In this document: positions 57,301-64,000 of the stretch, in pieces
Layout: each line of letters starts with the position of its first letter
How positions within the stretch are numbered: the stretch's first letter is position 1
From: Metallyticus violacea
Taxonomy: Eukaryota > Arthropoda > Insecta > Mantodea > Metallyticidae
NCBI GenBank assembly: GCA_030762175.1
Contig: CM060833.1
Coordinates: 9,560,501 to 9,624,500 of the forward strand
Direction of reading: 5' to 3'
Length of the DNA: 64,000 nucleotides
Program-made: the position numbers and the translations under genes
The notes under the pieces: model-generated
What the model was told of the DNA's origin: nothing
The model's database searches: none
The model's input: the letters and a program-made list of their open reading frames with translations, nothing else

Positions 57301-57730
57301 GAGCATGGTTTCTTCCTTCCTAGCCTCAGAGTATCTCCTGGTTTTCTTTCCAGTTAGAGTACACAATCAAAAACCGCCAAGAATGCCATAACTGACCTGT
57401 AATTTTCGCCAACTTCAAATCGTGCTTTGTCATTCCGTCGCAGGTGTTAAATGACATGGGCTGTATCGTTGCAGAGTTCTGTTGGAAAGTTCCCCCACGG
57501 AAAAAGTGTTGCATAATATTCTGCACATATCAAACCGAATTATTGCATTTTGTTAGGTTTCTTTAGTGGTGAAAGGTACTTCTGAAATTCTGGCAAGCGC
57601 AGCTCTATTTGCCACCTGACTGCAAAATTCCTGCCTAAGTCATGATTTGTTCTGTCATCAGTGGTAAAGGCTCTGGATAAGTTGTTCAAGGGACCAGTGC
57701 AAGGGTCTGCTGAGCAGCAGACAGCTGCCT
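57300..57730. other. Unassigned stretch
   Basis: Possibly the decayed front of the Tc1 relic that follows, but no HTH or first catalytic motif could be read. Confidence 0.4.
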
Positions 57731-57734
57731 CAAA

Positions 57735-58070
57735 TAAGAGAATGTTTCCCAAATGAAGACCTGTTTATTTTTATGCAAGATGGGGCCAAATGCCACACTG
57801 CAAAATCTGCGATAGCTTTCGTGCAAGAGGAGAATTTCCTTTGTTGCCCTGACCGGTAAATTCACCGGCTATGAATTTCACTGAGAATGTTTGACAGCTG
57901 GTGAAGAAGAAAGTGATTACTACGAAACCTCAGCTAATTGAGATGATGATCGAAGTGTGGTATCATCATCCACACATGGAACAGAGAATACATTCATACT
58001 TTAACAGCATGCTAAGGACTAAATACTTAATTGTATATACTAATTGACAAAAAGTAATAAACACATCCTT
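57735..58070 (+). pseudogene. Tc1-like transposase C-terminal relic
   Basis: It reads 'LFIFMQDGAKCHTAKSAIAF' with the second catalytic Asp (about 57767-57826). After a damaged stretch comes 'TENVWQLVKKKV' with the final catalytic Glu (about 57882-57917), then 'QLIEMMIEVWYHHPHMEQ' and 'FNSML' near the C-terminus (to about 58010). This is standard Tc1 order. The copy is dead by shifts and stops. Confidence 0.75.
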
Positions 58071-58628
58071 ATTATCAACATAAGCGCGTGTTATGTGTTT
58101 TAAATTCTTTATAAATGTTGAAAAAAAATGTAAATTTCCATTATAGGATAGTAAATATAAAATACGTGCTACTTTTGTCCTCAATTCCTGTATTACATTT
58201 CAAATACATGATGTGTTTAATATATAAAATGACCAGATATCCCATATTAGCCGGAACAGTCCCTATATTTTTAGTCTCTGTCCAGTCCACCCCCCTTCTT
58301 TTTAAGGTAAAACGGGATTGGCAAAATGTGGCAATGACTTACGGGCATTAAATACCATTAATGATAGTTCTCATAATGTACTACTTAGCATTACTTTCAA
58401 GAGAAAATTAAAGATTACTGACAAGTGACAAAGCAAAGTGCTGTTTACATTATCGACATACACCTGCAACAATGTGGGGGCTTCGCTTGGGGAAGTACAG
58501 TAAGCGAGTGATGTGCGAGACAATTGAACTGCGCCGCTCTGCGCTCTCTATCGTAAGATGATGCCGTAATCACTCTGTTTTGTGTGAATGTCGACAACAA
58601 TATTGAAAATTGTAAACGCATATGCTTC
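58070..58628. other. Unassigned stretch
   Basis: AT-rich, no recognisable family. Confidence 0.5.
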
Positions 58629-58639
58629 AGTCGAAAGAA

Positions 58640-58881
58640 GCGGCAGGTCTGGAGTTCGAATCCCGCCAGGAGCGTCTTCCCTGACTGAGGTTTTTTCCAG
58701 GTTTTCCTCAATCCTCATAAATGGCAAATGGCGGGGAGGTAACCTAAACTTAGGTCTTGAACGTTTCCTTCCTTAAAAAAATATCCTTTCCCGTTATATC
58801 ATTTCATCTCATGCATCTCCAGTGTTCACCGCCTGTGGTGCCTCAGTATTAAAATCGGGCATTGAATACTATTAAAAAAAA
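58640..58881 (+). mobile_element. 5'-truncated SINE A with target duplication
   Basis: Similarity begins inside the head after the A box (GCGGCAGGTCTGGAGTTCGA) and runs to the A tail. An exact 11-bp duplication AGTCGAAAGAA is at 58629-58639 and 58882-58892. The truncation therefore occurred at insertion, as expected for target-primed reverse transcription. Confidence 0.95.
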
Positions 58882-58959
58882 AGTCGAAAGAAATTCATTA
58901 CAGTTGTGACTCTGGCAGAAGACAGTGTTGTGTTCTGAATTGGTGAAACACTAAAATAC

Positions 58960-60650
58960 ATTAAACTTTTGTAAACTGCGAGTGCTAAAACGCTTGAAAA
59001 GGAAATGTGTCTTTAATAGTGACCTACAGAAGGAATATCCATGTATTAAAAATACATTTTTGAATCATATGTTCGATGCAATAAGTGTGCAATACTTTCA
59101 GTATGAGCCATGGGGTAAGACCCAACATATAAGCAGTGAAAAACAATAGAACGGTGCGCGCAGGTGCATCTTCTAGCACCGTATTGATTAATTTTTGTAA
59201 AAGTGAAAGTTTTAGTGTAAAAGGTATGAAATTAGCAGCTGTTAAAGCAGCGTTCACTTGTTACTGTCCAGCATTACCAATCTTCCAGATCCATGGACTG
59301 TACTTCTAAACTTATCCAATGTACTTTTGACCCCAAAACTTACGTGCGGCCGTAGTAAAGCCGAGGCGATTGTACTAAATATTTTAACCCCATTTGCAAT
59401 TTCTGAACTAGAATCTGGTTTGCATAAAACTATTTTATTTCAGTAATGACGGATGCATCAAACTATAGGACGTAAAATATTTCCATTGCTTGTTAGGTAC
59501 TTTGATCCTAAATAGGGATTCAAATTTAAATGCTGGATTCTTAAAATTTTGCTTCGAGAAACTTCAGAAACCATTGCTATGTCTTTGGTTAAGTGTTTGG
59601 AAAATACTAACTTATATACACAAAAATCTCTCTTTGTGCAGATAATACGAACTGCAATTTTGGAGGTGTCAACAACGTCTTCACTAAACTGAAAGGAAAT
59701 TTAGGGCATGACTTGGGTTGGGTGTTCTGCTCATATAATTCACAGTACTATCCAGATATCTGCCGATGTCCTTCCTGTTGATATTGAAGGCATTGTTTCT
59801 AGAGTATATTCTATGTGTATACTGTAAGGGTTATAAGTATTAAAGAATTCTGTGGACCAGGAGTACAAACATGTTTTAGGGTATAGCAAAACAAGCTGGC
59901 ATGCCTTACTCCCTGCGGTCGAATGTCTTCTGACTATGTTTGTTCCTCTTAAATCATATTTTGAATTTCATAATAATTGTACACTTCTTATCAAATCATT
60001 CTTTGAGAATCCTTTGTCACAAGCATTGCTATATTTTCTTCACAGCCAAGCATCAACTTTTCACCCTGTAATTCAAAGGGTGGAGGGTCAAACAATAACA
60101 GATTGTGAGATACTTTATGAATTAAATGATTTAACAACTAACGTAGTTTCCAAGCGTGAAGATTTCTTCATAACATCAGCTGTCAGATTAATTCTTGGTA
60201 AATTGGAAAATTACGGTTTATCATCAGAGATTGCAAAATGTAAACACTGTGTCCATACATTTTGCAACTGAATATTTAAATAAATTAATCGCACTCATTG
60301 AGAGTTTGCGGGACTATAGTTGGGTAACTTAAGGCAGACGTGCCTCAGTGGAAGCATAAACAAAAGACGGAAGATTTCATTCGCCAAGTGGCTCCTAACA
60401 CCGAAAATATTGAGAAAAAAAGGTAAGAACATCACCTAGCGACTGACTGTTGGGTAGAAATTGTTCCACATTTAATATGAACAATGTACCTTATCCCAAT
60501 TTTCTTAAAATATTGGAATTTCTTCTAGAACTAACGTCCACCCTGAACGAGTGTTTTCTTACATGAATGATTTGTTGACAAGGGCCAAGAACAAACTTTA
60601 AAAGCTATGTTGATTAATAGAGTGAAATTTAATCACACAAATGCTGTGTG
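58960..60650 (+). pseudogene. hAT transposase relic, nearly whole length
   Basis: Blocks in order: 'KRLKRKCVFNSDLQKEYP' (start, about 58990), 'PKLTCGRSKAEAIVLNILTP' (open frame 59258-59446), and 'FCADNTNCNFGGVNNVFTKL' with a catalytic Asp (about 59635-59695). The 139-codon open frame 59852-60271 reads 'YKHVLGYSKTSWHALLPAVE' and 'FFENPLSQALLYFLHSQ'. The dimerisation end is 'RVFSYMNDLLTRAKNKL' (about 60550-60600). The BED zinc ligands are not readable. Several stops separate the frames. Confidence 0.8.
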
Positions 60651-60659
60651 ATAAAAAGA

Positions 60660-62275
60660 ACTTATTTAAAGATCCATTCATCAGTAAAATATCAATGAAT
60701 GCTGCACTAATAATTCTAAAGGACTGTCTGACTGGAGCGAATTCAGTACTGCATTACGTAAGTTGCACAGTAATTATTTATTTATTATTGTTTCCAAACC
60801 TGAGTATTTATGAAAAAATAACTTTTACTTCTCTTTTGCCCATTTTTTATTGAAACAAATATTAAAATGTCCCGTTTTATTGTTTTAAAAATATGGCCAC
60901 CTTCCGATTTCAAGCATTTTAATTATTTTGGGGGCCTGAAAACAGATTTTGGTTATTTTGTCTCTAAGTTTCTGAACTTAGGAATAAAATAAGTGTTCGA
61001 GGCGTTAGTGATGACATTGCTAATTGTCTGCAGGATCAGGATAAACGGAAACTTCGTTCCTGGCAGACATTTGAACAAAGCCAAGTTACAGGTACTGGAA
61101 TAGCGTGCAGACGTAAGGAAGTGGCTGTTATTGATCGGCATACCTGCGCTCTTGGGTAGAGGCTGAAGGCCCATCCATTATACATGTCGTTGACCAGGGA
61201 TTTGAATAGCATCGTTACTCTGCTGTGTTTGTTCTGAAGGCAGCAGACCTTCAAGTGGACTAAGGTCTTCAGAAAGTGTTCTGGTATCCCAGACATGATA
61301 TCGCCATTAACTTCTCGCTCCGTTTATGTTTTTATTTACTGACACATCATCGCTTTTAAGTCAAGATGCTTTCTCTTTCTCTCTCCTCCAGATGCATGTT
61401 TTGAGAGCAGTGCCTGGGTAAATGTTTTCCTCAAGTGTTCCTTTACCCTCTAGAGGTAGCCTTTGACACTAACGGAATACGTGCTGATTTATGACAGTTC
61501 GGTTCATTCAGCAATGTGAAAACCTTCATTACCGTTATATTTTTTTCCATACATGGAATTTAAATGAATAATCAACATTCCTGATACAATTGTAGAGCTA
61601 AATTCCCTACACCCCTCCCTTGGTAAATAAATTATTCTTTTAAATCATGGTTTTAAAGCTTTAAATTAATTCCAGTGCTACATTATTCATTACACAAGGG
61701 ATTTGTTCAAACTCAATGAAAACAACAATATTTGCTTCACAAAGTTTAAATCCACCATTCCGCAACGATGAAAAACTACAAAATATACAGTACATTAATG
61801 GAAAATAGGTCTTTACTCTATAATCACAAAGTTACAGCAAACACCACTAATGAACTCGGGTTGCCAACCGTTCTGTATTGTGCGGGTTTTGCTGTATCAA
61901 AAATTATCGCCTGTGGACGTTTAAGAGGACGCCAAAATATATCGTATACTTTTTTTCTTTCTAAATATATAAATTTACCATTCATTTACTACAATCCAGT
62001 TTACATTACCAGTTATTGAAGTTTTGTGTAATTTACTAAAAATTAGCTAAAAATAAAGTAATAAAAGCTCAGTTCATTTTAGATGATAGAAGTAATCGCT
62101 TTACTGTTTTTAGTGTGAGGAGATGAGATGCAAACCTTACTTTGTACATTATAAATGACTCTAGAAAAACATTTAAAATTTAGCTCTTTTAAAATTAACA
62201 TTAATCACTTTTTGTTTTTTCTTTCTTTCTGTATGACGAGTGTGTTGCAGTTAAATTAATTACGAGAACTGTTCA
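60660..62275. other. Unassigned, with one GC-richer coding-like patch
   Basis: Bases 61020-61310 are less AT-rich and carry an open 86-codon minus-strand frame (61036-61296). It has a natural-looking composition but no domain I recognise. It could be a LINE, host exon or chance. Flanks are AT-rich and unassigned. Confidence 0.4.
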
Positions 62276-62279
62276 ATAA

Positions 62280-62510
62280 AATTATTATTTTTTTTTTAAT
62301 AATTTTGATTATCTTTCTCAAAGGACACAGTCTTCAAAGACATTCTGGATACAACTTTTTGACAGGTTCTTCAGAACTCGCCTCCGCAGACTTTACCACT
62401 GTTTCTGGTTAAGGAAAATGCCTCCCATGAAGTGTTTCTTCCCTTCACACCTAAATGTGGACAGTAGGGAGGGTGAGAGATGCACGTCACGTTGATTTTT
62501 GTGAGATATT
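62280..62510 (-). pseudogene. Mariner C-terminal fragment, family X
   Basis: Matches the C-terminal part of the family X copies at 5.9 and 32.7 kb. On plus it reads ATAATTTTGATTATCTTTCT, 'GTCTTCAAAGACATTCTGGA', then 'CTTCACACCTAAATGTGGAC'. It is cut at about 62510 by the pyrimidine tract. Confidence 0.75.
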
Positions 62511-62519
62511 TAGTAACAT

Positions 62520-63440
62520 TTGCGATGTGAAACCTCCTTTTCTTTTTCTCTCCATCTGTTTTACCCTTTCTTTCTTCCTTGTCTATTTCTTTGTCTATTG
62601 TGCGTTTCTTTCCGCTCTTTTCTTCCTATGTTTGTTTTATTATTTCTTTCTATTATCTGTTTCTTTCTCTACTTCTTCCCCCTTTCAGTATTTTACTTTT
62701 TATCTGTTTTGTTTGTTTTCTTTTTCTTTTCCTACTTTCTCTACTTAATGTTTCATTTTCTGTGCTTTTCCCCCCTATTCAGTTTTGTCTTTCTTTAATC
62801 CCTATTTTTATTTTTTATGCTTTTTACCCCCTTTCTGTTACTTTGCTCTTATTTCTACTCTCTCTCTTTTCTTCTTCTTCCTATCTTTGTTTGATCGCTT
62901 GTATCTCCTTTGTTACCTTTTTGTTTGTTTCTCTATGTTCTCCCTTTTCTCAATTTTTCCTTTTCATTATTTTTCCTTTTTCTATCCTTATCTTTCTTTT
63001 TCTCTTTCCACCTATTTCTTGGTTTCTCTCTTTCCTTTTTCAAATTAGTTTTTTGTCTTTTCATTTTTCTATCTCTCTTTTTATTTATTTTTCTCTTTCT
63101 CTCAGCTCTCTTTATTCTGTCTATGTTTGTTTCTTTATTTTCTGTTTTATATTTGTCTCTCTGTTTTGTTTGTGTTCTTCTTTCTTTCTTTACCTTCGTT
63201 TTTTGTGTGTATTTAGTTCTTTGTCTTTTATATATTTTTCTAATTTTTCTCTCTCCCTTGTTTTCTTTCTACTCTTTATTCTTCCTACCTTTGTTTGTTC
63301 GTTTTTTCTTTTCTGTTTTCTGTTGTCTCTTTTTATTTCTCTTTCTTTTTTTCACCTCATCCTTTTCTATTTGTTTTGTTTTTCTTTTGCTTCTCTCTTT
63401 ATTCCTTTCTTCACTTATTGTATATTTTTACTTCACTAAA
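62520..63440 (+). repeat. 0.9-kb pyrimidine-strand tract
   Basis: The plus strand is almost all T and C, as at 25850-27345. The 286-codon ORF here (62579-63439) is Phe/Leu/Ser only and is an artefact of composition. The tract directly abuts a truncated mariner. Confidence 0.9.
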
Positions 63441-64000
63441 CATTATTAAGTCATTTCCAATGTTGCTTTTATTTTGTCTACAAATGGCAAATAGTTTATA
63501 AAGCATTAATTTTTTTTATCATATCTACCAATAAATATCGATTAGTCCCTCTTCATTAGCATATTAGAAATCAGTGAAATTTTTTCAAAAATTTTAAATG
63601 TTTATTTTTATATTGCTTTTAAAAGCTAAAATAAAAACAATTGTTGAAAGAGCATACACAAAAAGAAAGGTGCATCATTAGACAGACGTCGGTTAGTTAG
63701 AGCATCACGTACCGTGCCTGGAGTCTCAAATCAGCCCGCTGAGAATCAGATCTCTCTCTCTCTCTGGCATTGAGAGAATGTGAAGAATTTCACGCTCGTT
63801 TTCTTGCCAGGAGGTGCAGGCCGTCAGAGCAAGGACCGTTGCCACATAAATATGCAACATTTTCATTTCAGGAAAGCATGTTGACTTTGAGGAAAGCACA
63901 AGCTGGCTGGCTCATAAAAACTGTATGAACCGGCCGCAAAGTGATGCAAGGCTCTAGCTGAGCATCTCAGGCCTTAGTAGGAAGCCAGAGCTGCGGAAAC
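63440..64000. other. Unassigned stretch
   Basis: AT-rich to about 63660, then less AT-rich to the window end. A TCTCTC run lies near 63751-63764. No family or gene was recognised. Confidence 0.5.

Noticed and set aside
62579..63439. 286-codon ORF
   Set aside because: It lies wholly in a pyrimidine tract, is nearly all Phe/Leu/Ser/Ile/Tyr/Val, and overlaps other long frames. Composition alone explains it.
1..64000. LTR retrotransposon or endogenous virus
   Set aside because: I saw no paired direct terminal repeats with primer-binding sites and no gag, protease, integrase or envelope motifs. Direct repeats found are SINE duplications, mariner duplication units or repeat E units.

Overview
This window is eukaryotic, repeat-rich, non-coding-looking DNA. 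It is AT-rich, full of microsatellites and carries no long open reading frame outside low-complexity tracts. The transposon set fits an arthropod genome, most likely an insect: many decayed mariner relics, Tc1-like, DUF4817-type, piggyBac, pogo/Tigger-like and hAT transposases, 5'-truncated LINEs and several tRNA-derived SINE families. I cannot name the species. I found no convincing host protein-coding gene, no functional tRNA or rRNA gene, no CRISPR array and no bacterial-style operon.

Layout. 0.8-6.8 kb: Tc1 and mariner relics plus a DUF4817-type deletion derivative. 9-12.8 kb: a piggyBac relic split by a LINE, itself split by a SINE. 13.8-17.4 kb: SINEs, a mariner relic, a 1.32-kb palindrome and a DDE transposase tail. 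17.7-22.9 kb: SINEs, an inverted SINE pair, a copy of a large repeat (here 'repeat E') and a second DUF4817-type element holding a SINE. 23.3-25.5 kb: a mariner relic split by a SINE and by a 1,231-bp mariner with recognisable ends. 25.9-27.3 kb: a 1.5-kb pyrimidine-strand tract. 28.4-35.1 kb: mariner and hAT relics, repeat E, and a mariner with a 280-bp internal tandem duplication. 35.3-47.8 kb: mainly repeat E copies, three SINE families and a pogo-like relic. 48.5-53.2 kb: mariner and DDE relics. 53.7-60.7 kb: three hAT relics and a Tc1 tail. 62.3-63.4 kb: a mariner tail and a second pyrimidine tract.

Four dispersed families recur. SINE A is about 285 bp, has a tRNA-Ser-like head, and has 13 copies, eight with recognisable target-site duplications. 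SINE C has a tRNA-Glu-like head and SINE D another tRNA-like head. Repeat E is about 0.9-2 kb and non-coding. It has an inverted AGCGAATTCC motif near both ends, an in-phase (TTA)n microsatellite, and an internal tandem array of about 137-bp units whose copy number runs from 0 to about 8. Repeat E is the best candidate here for a little-described element, possibly a Helentron/DINE-like non-autonomous transposon. The nesting gives a relative chronology: piggyBac before LINE before SINE A; an old mariner before a younger mariner and SINE A; repeat E before SINE C before SINE D.

All coding features are relics with stops and frameshifts. Protein family calls come from motifs read by eye, not from searches.
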